NCBI GenBank assembly: GCA_014084085.1
Contig: NPFB01000053.1
Location: 219,876-283,875 of the forward strand
Reading direction: 5' to 3'
DNA: 64,000 bases
From: Hondaea fermentalgiana
Taxonomy: Eukaryota > Sar > Bigyra > Thraustochytrida > Thraustochytriidae
Part shown: piece after piece, positions 19,735 through 31,700 of the stretch
Numbering within the stretch: the first letter of the stretch is position 1
Layout of the letters: every line of letters starts with the position of its first letter
Position numbers and translations under genes: made by a program
Notes under the pieces: generated by a model
The model's database searches: none
The model's input: only the letters and a program-made list of their open reading frames with translations
What the model was told of the DNA's origin: nothing

Positions 19735-22700
19735 TTAGCTCGACGTCGCGAAGCGGTAGGCATTGTTGAACATCTTAGCCCAGGGCGACGTGGAAAGCTC
19801 AGCCTGCGTCCAGGACTCGCCCGTCGGCTTCCAGGGCCACTGCCACATGCGGCAGGCACGTTCCGGATGCGGCATGAGCGCCAAATGACGGCCGTTCGCC
19901 GAGGCGAGTGCCGTGACACCCTTGGGGGAGCCGTTCGGGTTGAACGGGTACGCCTCGGTCTCCTCGCCAGCGTCGTCGACGTAGCGAAGCGGGGCCTGGC
20001 CTTGCTCGAGAACCGACTTCATTACGGCCTCGTCGGGGAAGTGAGCACGGCCCTCGCCGTGAGCAACCCACACACCGAGAACGGAGCCCTCCATGCCCTT
20101 GAACATCATCGCACCGTTGTCTTCGCGCACCTTGACCGAGACAAAGCGGGACTCGTAGCGACCCGAAGCGTTGTGCACGAAACGAGGCTGCTTCTCCCAG
20201 TTCACATCGTGCGTCGACTGGTTGTAGGTCTCGTCCAGACCCGGTACCCAGCCAAGCAGCGCCATAAGCTGGCAGCCGTTGCAGACACCAAGACTGAACG
20301 TGTCGGGGCGCTGGTAAAAGGTCTGGAACTCGTTCCACACGGCCTCGTTGAAGCGAATGACGCCGGCCCAGCCCTTGGCGCTGTCCATGACGTCGGCGTA
20401 GCTGAAGCCACCCACAAACGCAATGCCCTGAAAGTCGGCCAACTTGACCTTGCCCAGCTTGAGATCTGCCACGGCGACATCCCACGCCTCAAAGCCAGCA
20501 GCCGTGAAGGCGGCGGCCATTTCGCGGTCGCCGTTCGAGCCCTCCTCACGCAGAACAGCGACACGAGGCTTGCTCGTCGCGCTGGACGCCAATTCCGAGA
20601 GAATCTTGGCCTGGTGCGCGGCCTCAGGCTCAACGTCGAAGGAAACCTTCCAGGGCGGAAGGGTGCGGTCCTTCAAGCCCGTCATCTCCGACTCCACGCA
20701 GGCCGGGTTGGCCTGGAGCTTATCAAGACGGAAGCTCGTGGCCTCCCAGACATCACGCCAGTGCGTCATTGAGCTCTGCGCGGCAAAGAGGTCGGCGTCC
20801 TCGTACTTGATAGCCAATGTCTTGGCGTCCGCAACGACAGCACCAAGGTCCGTGCACGTGACGCCAGCCGCCTCAAAGCGGCCCTTGACGGCCTCGAGGT
20901 GGCTCTCCGCAACTTGGAGAACAAGACCGGCCTCCTCGGCAAAGAGGTCGGCGAGAACGCCATGCTTAGACGGAACCGTAATGTCGAGACCAAGGTTTCC
21001 GGCAAAGGCCATCTCCAGGATGCACGTGATGAGACCACCGTCGGAGACGTCGTGGCCGGCGAGGATCTGGCGCGCCTCGAGCGCCTCCTGGGTGGCGTTG
21101 AACGCAGCGACGAGCTTGGACGGATCGTCGAGATCGGGCGCCGAGTCGCCAATCTGCTTGTAGACTTGCGCGAGCGCAGAGCCACCAAGACGGCCACCCT
21201 CGCTGATGGCAATGTGCACGAGCCGCGACGGCTCATCGACGCGCTTGAGGTCAGGAGTGGCCGTGAGCGTCACGTCAGGGCACATGGCGTAGACGGAGAT
21301 GGCGAGCTGGCCAGGGCACTTGACAACCTCATCGCCAGCCTTGGCGGCCATGGACAAGGAATCCTTGCCGCCATCGACGGCGATACCGACCTCGTGCATA
21401 ACCTTGCACATGGCCTCGCAGGCATCGTACATGGCGGCACCCTCGCCCGCAAGCTTGGCGGCCCACATCCAGTTGGCCGAGCACTTGACGTCCTCGAGGG
21501 CGGTGACCTTGGCGAAGACCAGGTTGGTGAGCGACTCGGCCACGGTCATGCGCGCCATGGCGCCAGCGGAGACGAGACCCTTGATGGGCTGCTCGCCAAT
21601 GGCCGTGGCAACACCGGTGAACTTGCCGTTCGCGTCCGGAAAGTGCGCTTGCGCAATGATGCCGACGTCAGCGAGCGGGGTGTGGAGCGGGCCAACGCAC
21701 TGCTGCTGCGCGATAAGACCAGTCACGGAGCGATCGACCTTGGTCGTGAGGAAGCGCTTTGAGCCAATCTGCAGCAGGCGCAGCACGCGATCAAGGGCCT
21801 CCGAGAACTCGACGCCATCGAGATTGAGGGCCTCGAGCTTGTTCTCGGCGCGCTCCGAGGTAAAAGTCTTTTGCGGCATCTTGCCCAGGACATCGTCGAG
21901 GTGAAGGTTCACGGGTGTCGAGCCGTCGCGCTCGTCATGAACGCGGACAATGCTATCGCCGGTGATCTCACCGAGAAAGGCAAAGGGCATGTTCTCGCGA
22001 GCGCAGATGCGCTCAAAGAGAGGCTTGTGCTCGGCACGAATGAGAAGCGCACAGTTCTCCTGGTACTCTGCGCCCCAAAGCTCCAGCGCGGTCATCGTCT
22101 TATCGCCCTGCGGCAGGCGACGGAGGAAGAGCTCGGCGCCCGCGGGCTCGGAGATCTCCTTGAGCACGTTGCCGTTGCCGCCGGCGCCCTGATCGTGGAT
22201 GCTCACGATGGGGTTCTTGTCCCCGAGCTCGACGCAGGCGCGAATGACGCGGTTCATCTTGTTCTCCATCTCAGCGTCGCCGCGCTGGACAGCGTTAAAG
22301 TCGAGGTCGGCCGTCTTGGCGTCCTGCACGCGGCTCGAGGCGGCACCACCACCCATGCCAATGCGGTACGCGGGTCCGCCGACCTTGACAACCACCATGC
22401 CCTTTTCGGGCTCGCCCTTGGTCACGTGGCGGCCGTCGAGGAGGCCGACGCCGGAGCTCATCATGATAGGCTTGATCCACTCACGGCGCTCGCCGTTCGG
22501 GAGGCGCATGCCGAAGGAACGCGTGTATCCGCTAATGACGGGCTCGCCAAACTTGTTGCCATAGTCGGAGGCGCCGTTGCTTGCCTCGATCTCGATCTGG
22601 AGAGGGCGCGCCATGTTCGATGGGTACTCAAAGTCGGCGTCCTCCCAGGGCTGCTCGTAGCCCGGAATGCGCAGGTTGCCAACGCAGTACGACGAGGTAC

Positions 22701-23802
22701 CAGCGACAACGAGTGCGCCGCGGCCCGTGGCGTGCACGTCACGGATCCGGCCGCCCGTGCCGGTCTCGGCACCGGGGAAAGGGGCCACGCCGCAGGGAAA
22801 GTTGTGCGTTTCGGCGGTGAGGATACCGTGCATCTCGACGTTCTTGACGGCATACGAGGAGGGTTCGGCCTCCTTGCCATCCTCCTTGGACTCGATCGAC
22901 GGCATGATGGCGCGCACAGGAAAGCCACGGATCGCCGACGAGTTGTCGTGAAAGGCGATGACCGAGTTGTTCGGCTGCGGGTCCGTCTTGGAGCACGCCG
23001 GGTTGGTGCCCTTGACCATCTGGAAGAGCGTCGAGGGCATCTCGGTGCCGTCAATGACCATTTTGCCGCTGAAGAACCAGTGGCGCGAGTGTTCCGAGTT
23101 GGACTGGGCCAGGTCAAAGCACTCGACGTCACTCGGGTCGCGGGCGAGCTTGTCCTTGAAGAGCTTGGTGTAAAAGTCGAGGTCCCAGTCGTCAAAGGCC
23201 AGACCGAGTTCCTCGCTGATGGACTGGAGCGCGGCGCGGCCCTGTTCCATGACGGGGATCCAGCGGGTGCCGACGGCGGCGGCGAGGGCCTCCTGGTCGG
23301 GGGCAAAGCTGGTGATGGGCTCTTCGATGATGAACTCCGTCATGCGGTCATGGATGGCGTTCTCGATGGCCTTGCGCTCCTCGTCCGAGATGCTCTTGCT
23401 CTTGGTGGTGAACTCGTAGCGGCGGGAGCGCTCGATGCGGCGGATGCACTCGAGGCCGCATGCCTGGCAGATGGTGACGGCATTCGAGGACCAGGCCGTG
23501 GAGAACGACAGGCGCGGGCCCACCTCGACCGTGAGCGTGCCCTTGCCGGGGAGAAAGGTGCTCGTGCCGAACTGCTCCTGCTCAAAGGTCTCGCTCAGGA
23601 GCCAGCTCAGGCGCGTGAGCTCCTGCTCCGTGAGGTCGCGGTCGTCGGTCTCGATGTTGTACCTGAACTCCGTGAGCAGCTCCTCGATCTCGGGCGTGCC
23701 GGTCTCCTGCGCGAGGCTGCGCAGAAAGGCGTCGTGCTGGGGCCCTCCAATCGCCGGCGTGCGGAACATGTGCACCACGCGGCTCGCATCGTTGGCCGCC
23801 AT
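19735..23802 (-). CDS. PFAS: Phosphoribosylformylglycinamidine synthase (FGAM synthase)
   Basis: Fourth step of de novo purine synthesis: FGAR + glutamine + ATP to FGAM + glutamate, in the cytosol. I start it at the ATG at 23802 (MAANDASRVVHMFRTP), giving 1355 aa, in line with ~1295 in E. coli PurL and ~1338 in human. The frame extends upstream to 24066, but that extension is only the translated GAGCA repeat and Arg/Ala low complexity. Order: PurS-like N-terminus, linker, two PurM-type ATP-binding halves (motifs such as TGTGGRIRDVHATGRGA and SIHDQGAGGNGN), then a class-I glutaminase domain with nucleophile Cys1174 in GVCNGCQLM and the His1312/Glu1314 pair in MPHPERAC. All catalytic residues are present. 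Confidence 0.97.
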   Translation of the reverse strand: MAANDASRVVHMFRTPAIGGPQHDAFLRSLAQETGTPEIEELLTEFRYNIETDDRDLTEQELTRLSWLLSETFEQEQFGTSTFLPGKGTLTVEVGPRLSFSTAWSSNAVTICQACGLECIRRIERSRRYEFTTKSKSISDEERKAIENAIHDRMTEFIIEEPITSFAPDQEALAAAVGTRWIPVMEQGRAALQSISEELGLAFDDWDLDFYTKLFKDKLARDPSDVECFDLAQSNSEHSRHWFFSGKMVIDGTEMPSTLFQMVKGTNPACSKTDPQPNNSVIAFHDNSSAIRGFPVRAIMPSIESKEDGKEAEPSSYAVKNVEMHGILTAETHNFPCGVAPFPGAETGTGGRIRDVHATGRGALVVAGTSSYCVGNLRIPGYEQPWEDADFEYPSNMARPLQIEIEASNGASDYGNKFGEPVISGYTRSFGMRLPNGERREWIKPIMMSSGVGLLDGRHVTKGEPEKGMVVVKVGGPAYRIGMGGGAASSRVQDAKTADLDFNAVQRGDAEMENKMNRVIRACVELGDKNPIVSIHDQGAGGNGNVLKEISEPAGAELFLRRLPQGDKTMTALELWGAEYQENCALLIRAEHKPLFERICARENMPFAFLGEITGDSIVRVHDERDGSTPVNLHLDDVLGKMPQKTFTSERAENKLEALNLDGVEFSEALDRVLRLLQIGSKRFLTTKVDRSVTGLIAQQQCVGPLHTPLADVGIIAQAHFPDANGKFTGVATAIGEQPIKGLVSAGAMARMTVAESLTNLVFAKVTALEDVKCSANWMWAAKLAGEGAAMYDACEAMCKVMHEVGIAVDGGKDSLSMAAKAGDEVVKCPGQLAISVYAMCPDVTLTATPDLKRVDEPSRLVHIAISEGGRLGGSALAQVYKQIGDSAPDLDDPSKLVAAFNATQEALEARQILAGHDVSDGGLITCILEMAFAGNLGLDITVPSKHGVLADLFAEEAGLVLQVAESHLEAVKGRFEAAGVTCTDLGAVVADAKTLAIKYEDADLFAAQSSMTHWRDVWEATSFRLDKLQANPACVESEMTGLKDRTLPPWKVSFDVEPEAAHQAKILSELASSATSKPRVAVLREEGSNGDREMAAAFTAAGFEAWDVAVADLKLGKVKLADFQGIAFVGGFSYADVMDSAKGWAGVIRFNEAVWNEFQTFYQRPDTFSLGVCNGCQLMALLGWVPGLDETYNQSTHDVNWEKQPRFVHNASGRYESRFVSVKVREDNGAMMFKGMEGSVLGVWVAHGEGRAHFPDEAVMKSVLEQGQAPLRYVDDAGEETEAYPFNPNGSPKGVTALASANGRHLALMPHPERACRMWQWPWKPTGESWTQAELSTSPWAKMFNNAYRFATSS

Positions 23803-24003
23803 CTTCTCCTCCTCCTTCTCCCTCCCTCGCTCGCTCGCGCGTCCGCCCTCCCGCCGCGCTCGCGCTCTGCCCAGCTGCTGCCTCGCTGCTGCCTCGCGCT
23901 CAGGCCGCGCCCGCTCGCTCGCGAGCCGCGTCGCCGGAACGTGTCTGCCGCCTCTGCCTGCAGCCAAACGTTGCCGCCAGCCGCCCCTCTCTCCCTCTGC
24001 GCC

Positions 24004-24047
24004 CTGCTCTGCTCTGCTCTGCTCTGCTCTGCTCTGCTCTGCTCTGC
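24004..24047 (-). repeat. (GAGCA)n pentanucleotide repeat, sense of PFAS
   Basis: Written CTGCT on the plus strand, nearly nine perfect units, 202-245 bp upstream of the PFAS ATG. It is the reverse-strand equivalent of the repeat at 14498-14520. Confidence 0.92.
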
Positions 24048-24273
24048 GCCTCCCCCCAGGACCCACTGCGGCAGGCAGGGCAGAGGGCCAGGGCCAAGAT
24101 AGATAGTAGGTAGACTAGATAGGTAACTTAACAGCCGCCAACCGGTGGCTCTGAAGACCCGGCGCGGAAGGATCCTCCCGCCCAGCCTGGGAGGCAGGCC
24201 GGATGCGCAACAGCAACCAGTGATCTGTCTCGGGTGGGTTTCGTGACCTGATCTTGGCGGGCTGGCTTCGCGT

Positions 24274-24308
24274 GGTCTGGTCTGGTCTGGTCTGGTCTGG
24301 TCTGGTCT
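24274..24308. repeat. (GGTCT)7 pentanucleotide repeat
   Basis: Seven perfect tandem units in the PFAS upstream spacer. Confidence 0.9.
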
Positions 24309-24348
24309 TCGAGGGGTCCGTCTTGTCCTGGCGTGGCGTGTTTTGTCT

Positions 24349-24400
24349 CTTGTCTTGTCTTGTCTTGTCTTGTCTTGTCTTGTCTTGTCTTGTCTTGTCT
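24349..24400. repeat. (TGTCT)~10 repeat ending at the gap
   Basis: Perfect pentamer array that continues up to the first N at 24401, so its true length is unknown. Confidence 0.92.
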
Positions 24401-24500
24401 NNNNNNNNNNNNNNNNNNNNNNNNNNNNNNNNNNNNNNNNNNNNNNNNNNNNNNNNNNNNNNNNNNNNNNNNNNNNNNNNNNNNNNNNNNNNNNNNNNNN
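24401..24500. other. Assembly gap (100 N) inside microsatellites
   Basis: Exactly 100 N, with a TGTCT array on the left and a CAGA array on the right. The assembly clearly failed in simple repeats, and the gap size is arbitrary. Confidence 0.98.
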
Positions 24501-24501
24501 C

Positions 24502-24552
<51 letters not shown>
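24501..24552. repeat. (CAGA)13 tetranucleotide repeat
   Basis: Thirteen perfect units starting directly after the gap, then CTGACTGACAG. Confidence 0.92.
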
Positions 24553-24553
<1 letters not shown>

Positions 24554-25762
24554 TGACTGACAGCGGAGGAGACACCGAGGAGAAGTGAAGAGCCGTGTCG
24601 ACGCGGGGCGAGAGAATGAATGAGCGAAGGCAGCGAGAGTGGAAAGGAACAATCTCACAGTCAGTCAGACAGGCTGGGATTTTCACGGCGAAACGGCAGC
24701 CGAAAGAGGCCATGTGCTGTGGAACACACACGTTGCGCAAGACCAATGCAATTTTCTCCGCCAGATCATTGAAGATAATAAAACTGTTCTTTGCGCTGCC
24801 GACAGTCCTTTCGCAAACTTCTTCTGACCTTGGGCAAGTTATAATGTTGTCTATCCGGTCCGAGAGATCGAGATTCCAGCCCAAACAATGGGCTCTCGTA
24901 CAGAATTTACCTCATGTCTCTCGAATAACGGTTAATTTATAGCAATTCCGCGTTGTAACGGACACATGAATGGCCGAGGTGGGGTATGCCGCGTCGCTGC
25001 GAATGCGTCTTCCGTTTGTAGTCAGACTGGTCAAGCGTGATTGCTTTCGAGTCGCCCTGTGCCCTCTGTATGACATCGTCCCGGCGGTCTGTGTTGGTAG
25101 CGAGGCCTTGGCACGGCATGGGCAATGAGGGAAAAAATTGAGCGAAACGCACGGCAGATGCAGGAACGGCCCGAGCCACCCACCCATACCATACCGCGCA
25201 AACTAACAAGCCGTCGATTGGCAAATGATTGACAATGAGTGATAGATTGACAGTTTCTTTCGCGATCCGTCTGCACTGACTCAGACAGCGAGACTAGACA
25301 CTCGCAACGGCGCGGCCACACTGTGCAAGTCTCTCCTTTCAGACCGGGTGGCAGGTAGGCAGGAAGACAAGCAGGCAGGCAGGCTACTACCAGCCAGTAT
25401 GCCCAGCCTGGCCCAGGCGGCCCGCTATTACGCTAGTCAATCAGCCATTTTGTCAGTCAGTCACCGTGAAGCAAAGTGCGGTTGCCCGCAAGCGAATGGA
25501 ACTTGCCTGCCGCAGACTTGACTGACCAATTGTGTAACGATACTAACAATGTAAAAGGGAAGAAGGCGACCCTGGGCCACGCACGAGCCGAGGCCGACCG
25601 GCGGACGGCCTTGGCCTGGGCCCCTCCTCATAAGTGGCGTCTCCGCCAGGGCGACGTCAAACCCTTTTTGGTGGCCTCGCCACGCGAGTCGAGCGATATT
25701 TCATCCCGGGGCGAGAGCACGTACTGCCTGGTGCCCCTGGGGGCTCTGCCACGCGCAGACAA

Positions 25763-28700
25763 ATGCCGGAAGCTTCGGGGTCTCTCCGAGAGTCCTCGCT
25801 CACGGAGGAAGAAGTTCTTGCGGGAAACGATAGCGGCACCGATGATGAACATGATGACGGCACCATCCCTGGCAATGAGTCGAACAGAGCTCCTCGCGTA
25901 CAATTCGACGCAAGAACCAGAGGTTCTTTGACTGAGGCAGCTGCAGGTGCATCGCGTAAACCCCCCGATGCTGTCGCGCCAAGTATTTTGGATAATGACA
26001 ATGATAGCCACAACCCCAAGGTGAAGGCCAAAAAAGTTGTGCAGGGCCGATGGATTCGCAAAGTCAAAGGAGTGAGGGTCGCCCCGGCTCCCCATGGCGC
26101 CAAGGTCCCGGTTGTACAAGGCCACAAAAGCACTCCTGCAACTGGGCTCTCCATATATCAGATTCAGCGCATGAAGAGGCACTTTGGTGAGGAGGGAACG
26201 CTTCACACAGAAGCGAGAAAACACATTATCGAACGATGGACGCACACGCATCTCGTGCTCAAACTCGCCATTATTGCAGTCCTGGCCGTTGTACTGCTCT
26301 TCCTTGGGGCTTACGCGGAGCCTCTCGTTTCGGGACGCCTCGTCTGGGTATCGGGTGCCTTGCTGCTATTCTCGACGCTGATCGGTATCCGTGGTGCCAT
26401 GGTCGTTGTTCGTGATATACAGCGCGACGACGACGGTCTCGAGACTCCGGGGCAGCGCATGCTGCAAGTCTACTTTCATATTGCGCTCGCTTTTGTCGTA
26501 CTCTTTCTACCGTTTGCCATTGGACTCTTGCGAGATCCCATTGGCTACGAGGGAGACGTGTTGGCCACGCTGTTCGAGGCTGGGGATGCCTTACTATGGG
26601 AAGAGGCTAAACGTCTTCTTTTTGCGGCCGGCTTCATTGGCCTCATCGTAGCGCTCGTCATTCTCACCTCTTTGCAATCGGTCGTGAAGATTGTGACCTT
26701 TTACGAAATTACCCAAAGCTTTTTGGAGACCTTTTCTCTCACCCTCATCGCTTTTGGAATTCTTCTCATTTATCTGCTGCTCTCTCTCTTCAAAGAGGCG
26801 CAATTTCTCAGCAGCAATGAGGCCGAAACGCTCGTGGGAATTATGGACTCAAGAATTATCCTCGCGACGATCTGCACGGTCTTTGTCGTTGGCATGAGTA
26901 TTATTGGTTTTTTCGCAGCTTGGTTCGAAAGTCGTAGGCTCTTGCTGTTCCATGCAGTAGGCATGGCCTTTCTCGGTGTGATGATCTTCACCTTTGGCAT
27001 CCTCATTCTCTCGCTCGACTGGCCAGCGTATATCGAGGGACGCTGCTATCAAGTCGTCAAGACCATGTCCGCAGATTGGTGGACGAGTGCTCTTCAGTGC
27101 ACAAAATACGGCGGAACGTCTATTGGCGCTCTTGTCGAAGCTTTCGACGACACCACGAGCACGTGGGTCTATCTCATCAACGGCGTGGGAAGTGCGGCGC
27201 GCTGCGCAGACTCGAGCCAATATGCACAGGCCTGGGAGTATGCCCCCATTACAATGGCGAACCGTACCGTCGATCTCGTCGGCTGTGTGAACTTGGCGTG
27301 CTGCAGCACGTTGAGCAGCATCCTCTCGTCCATGACATTCACGATTGCCTTTGCTTTTACCCTTTTGCTGGTGGGAATCTTTGTGGTTGTCTTCGGAGAC
27401 CTTTGGCTTCGCAGGGAAACCAACAAGGACACCAACAACATCAAGTACTTTTCGCGTACACGAGCCTTCTGGATCCTCACAATGTCTACCTTTCTCACGC
27501 TTCTTGCTATTATTATCCTCACGGTCCTTCTCAAGGGTGATCTTGGCCGTGCTACCGAGGATCTGGTTCTCGCCGAAGACATTCAGCAGTTCGTGAACAA
27601 AACCTCTTTACTCGTGCCGACAGGAGATGAAATTTCTCCGCATAGCTGCAGCAATCAAGTTCGCGATGGCGCCGAGACCGATATTGATTGTGGCGGTATC
27701 GAAGGTCAGGGTGGATGCTCGAGTGAACAGCGATGCCGCGCCCGGCAGAAATGCCTTGAGGATTCCGATTGTCTCACCGATCTCATTTGCGACAGCACTT
27801 ACCAGGTCTGCGTCTTGCCTCCTTCCAATGTCACCTGCAGCAACGGCAAGAGAGATGTCCTCGAAACGGATGTCGACTGCGGAGGCCCAAGTTGCCCGGG
27901 ATGTGGGAACGGCCAGACGTGTTCATCCAATGCAGATTGTTATTTCCTTCACTGCGAGTCCGGAGTCTGTATCAGTTGCTCAGATGGCATCAAGAACGGC
28001 GACGAAGCCGACGTGGACTGTGGCGCACAGCACTGTGTTCAAGAAGCCTCACTTGATGCCTGGGCAGAGGATGCGGGTCAGCCGACATCGTCAGAAACTT
28101 TCGACAACTCCCAGTACAGAGGTCCAAATGGACTTTGCCTGTCCGGTGCGCGATGTTCGAAGGGCGCGCAGTGCGAGGGCGGTTTGTGCATTGAGGGAAG
28201 CTGCGCATCGTGCTCTAACGGCCTTCTTGACGGAGACGAGACCGACGTTGATTGTGGTGGCTCCTACTGCCAAGCTAGGTGCAGTGCGGGAGCAATTTGC
28301 TCGGCAGATAGCGATTGCGTCAGTGGCACGCTCTGTGATGCCGCGACGAGCACCTGCGTTTGGGAAGCCAATTTGACCTGCGCACAAGACGGAGTGCAAA
28401 ATAACGACGAGACTGATGTTGACTGCGGTGGCGAGCACAATAGCTGCGAGCGTTGCGGTGAAAGTATGCAGTGTTCACAAAATAATGACTGCGCAAGTGG
28501 CATCTGTCACGTGGTCAACGGCACCGGGTACTGCGCCAGCTGCTCGAATGGCATTCAAGATGGTGACGAGGCCGGTGTGGACTGCGGTGGATCCATGTGC
28601 GCTTCTCGGTGCAGTGTTGACGACCCCTGCACGAGCACTTCAGACTGCGCAACAGGTCTCTTTTGCTGGAATGAAGTCAATGTAGACGCCGCCGTTCAAC

Positions 28701-31700
28701 ACTACATGCAAACGCACGAAGTAGACTCCGAGGCAACAGCTCGCGCAGAGCTTGCCACAGTTTTTCCTTCCACGGGTAGCTGCCAGGTACCTTTTACTCT
28801 GACGATCAAAGCTCTCTCGCCCGTGTTTTACATGAACACGCAAGTGAATTACGGTGACCTTTTTGAGTCAGAGGCACTCAGTGGACTGCAGCTTGATGGA
28901 AGTAGTGATACGGATGCCGATATTTCCTCTTCTTCTACCGGTGGTACTCGTCGTAGGCTCATGAGAGAACGAGAGCCCCGAAGACGCCTCCGCGAGCTTG
29001 CCTCTGCAGTGGATGACGGGTATGTAAATAGCCTCACCACTGAAGAGGAGAATACATGGCCATACCTTTGCAATCTCACGGTTCAAAGCGCTCTCGCGTC
29101 AACAGGAACGCATTTTCAGATCGAAGATGATGGAGGAGCCACCGTCACAACTTGGAATACATCTTCGCAGAGTGGTGTTGATATCCTCATTCAGCATGGG
29201 GATGCTTTTCCGCTCATCTACATTGTCCCTACAACCTGCACGGATTTGCGGGAAAGTGAAATTACCACGACGTGGTCTGTTGATTCAAGTTGCGATTCAG
29301 TCAACGTTGAAAAAGAACTTGAAATTGGCGTCGCAAGCTTGCTCGTACCGCTCACGACCTCTCTCGCAGGGTATGTGCGGTCTAGTAAGTGCACAGAGGA
29401 CCCCTCGCACGTGGACTGCATCTTGATCACAGGCGTGACCGTCACGCTTCGCTCATATAGAGCGGGGCTTTGCGCCAATGTGATGCCCGCTCCCTTGGCT
29501 TCTTGCGGATCGTGCGTCAGCTTTCACTATCACCAATGCGTATCGGACCATGAGCAGGCCTGTTGCTACTGGGAGGATAGCGAAGAGGACAATGCTGCAG
29601 CAATCTCAGCCTGCCTGAACGATGCTGAAGAGTTTGTTCAGACCGAGACGTACACCAATCAAATCCCGGGCCTGTACTTTCTGTCTTGGCCTGAGCTCTA
29701 CACGGACTTAACCATTGCATCCTCGCACACGGTTCTTATCCAATTTTCCAAGGAAGGCTACCAGGACGCCGAAGCAATTGTGACGATTCCTGTAGGAGGC
29801 ATGCAATTCATCAGCGACGTTTACATGAATGAATCAGGCACCGATGAGTATAAGACAACCCCTAGTCCCACGGTTGCGCCAACCCCTCCGGGACTTGCAT
29901 ATGAAACAGCAAGCCCCACGGATGCCCCTGTTCCAACACAAACGGTGATACCGACCACCTCGCCGACCCGTTCGGTGACGAGATCACCAACCTCATTGCC
30001 AAGCTTCTTAGCAACGTCATCACCAACCTCGACGCCGACAGCATCGCCGACCCGATCGCTCTCCGATACGCCGACATTGTCGCCAAGCGCGACGCCAACA
30101 GTGTCGCCGAATGCACTCGTGACGTCTTCGCCAACCACATCGCCAACATCAGTGCCGACCTCATCGCCGACTGCCATGCCAACGTCGCCAACACTATCAC
30201 CAACCTCATTGCCTACTGAAACGCCTACAAAATCACCGACTGCCGAACCAACATCACCAACGCCAGCGCCAACGCCCAAGGTCAGCATCACTCCCACAAC
30301 CGACCCAGTGGTAACCATTTCTGGATTCTGTCCTCTGACAGACGTAGCCATGGGAGTGCGTCGATTGCAAAACCTCTTTGACAGCGTTTCCGAGTATGAT
30401 TACGTTCTCTCGGCCTACCTCGAAGTCGTGACACTGTATACCATGGAAATCGATGCCGTAGTCGATGCTTCGAGCACAACGGAGGAAACAGCGTGTCAGT
30501 TACGATGCGGAACGTCATGCTCAACCACGTGTTCCGCAGAGGCCACAAGTGTCAGCGCAACACAAAGTGCAGTGGGCATCAAGACTTTTGAGACGATTCG
30601 ATACGGAGACGACAATGTATTGGCATCTGCCATAGGGACATTCGAGTCTTTTCAGACGGACTTTCTCGATGCAATTGGTGTCGATCCCAGCGCTCTCTCG
30701 CAGGTCACAAAGCAGACAGTCGTGTATGCATCTGGCTCTCCGAACACAGAGAATCAGTACACGACCGAGGTCACGGTGCGAAAGGTATTAGACTGGGCAC
30801 TCAGCGACGGCGCAGCTGAAGATGCGCATGATGCCATCTTCAACGGCACAGATTGCAACACGACAACTCTTCTTGAGGTGTGCGGTGGAACAATCTGCAA
30901 CGAGCGCGGCGTGTGCAACCCGACCACTGGCCTCTGCGAGTGTGACGAAGGCTACCATGGATACCAATGCCAGGATACAACATGGGAGTTTTCTCGCGAC
31001 TGCTCATGGGTAAAGGTTTACGATCAATCAAAGTGTATTGCGAGCCAGGACATCGGACGCGAGTCCTTTAACGAAAAGTTTGCAGTCAGTGGACGCCTGC
31101 GCTACGACCGATATGGAGAGCCTTATGCGTTCTATGAGAGACTTTCGGATCCATCAGGTTTTGATGCATACAGCACTTTCTTGGAGAAGTTCGATTCAGA
31201 CGGTAACCTGCTGCATACTGACTTTACTATACATTCGACAGAGGCGGCTCTTGAGGCAGGGGATGCAACGTGGGAATTCTGCGACTACGGCACGAATGGC
31301 GTCGGATTTCCAGGTTTCTGTGGGCCTGCGTCGTACCGCTCGACATACTGGTGCTCGAGACTTTGCACGGAAGATGATCCGGCGGTCAGCTTCGTTTCAA
31401 TGACGACAGACTTTCAACTCTATATTTGTGCCAAGGTCGACGGTAGCACTGATCCACCATCTCCAAGTAGCACCGGAACCTTGTCAGGTTCGGTGATGAA
31501 TGAAGGCGGACTCGCAGTGGCCGCTACCATCAAACTCTTCAAGGGCACTGTCGATTCCGCAAGTGCGCAAGTCGCAACAGCATTTCGCGAAATCACGACA
31601 ACATCTTTTGATACAGGCGTAAGTGCAGAAGATGGGGACGGCACAGTTAGCATTGCGGCAACGAGTAGTCTCGAAGTCTCGTCGCTGTGCTATCCAAGCG

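Larger units (their letters stand above)
23803..25762. promoter_or_regulatory. Divergent microsatellite-rich spacer (PFAS / giant surface protein)
   Basis: Two kilobases between head-to-head ATGs. The PFAS side is GC-rich with a CTGCT repeat. The middle holds GGTCT, TGTCT and CAGA arrays around a 100-N gap. The right half, ~24600-25600, is ordinary unique sequence with short AGGC/CAGT tetranucleotide runs at ~25350-25384 and 25452-25463. No supported gene is seen. Confidence 0.6.

Noticed and set aside
21871..24102. 743-codon plus-strand open frame opposite PFAS
   Set aside because: It mirrors the PFAS codons: GC-rich third positions remove stops from the antisense frame. Its product has no domain, and PFAS on the other strand is unambiguous.
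29821..30351. 176-codon minus-strand frame rich in Val/Gly/Asp
   Set aside because: It is the antisense of the SPT/TPT-coding repeat. The repeat period keeps it open, and composition alone explains it.
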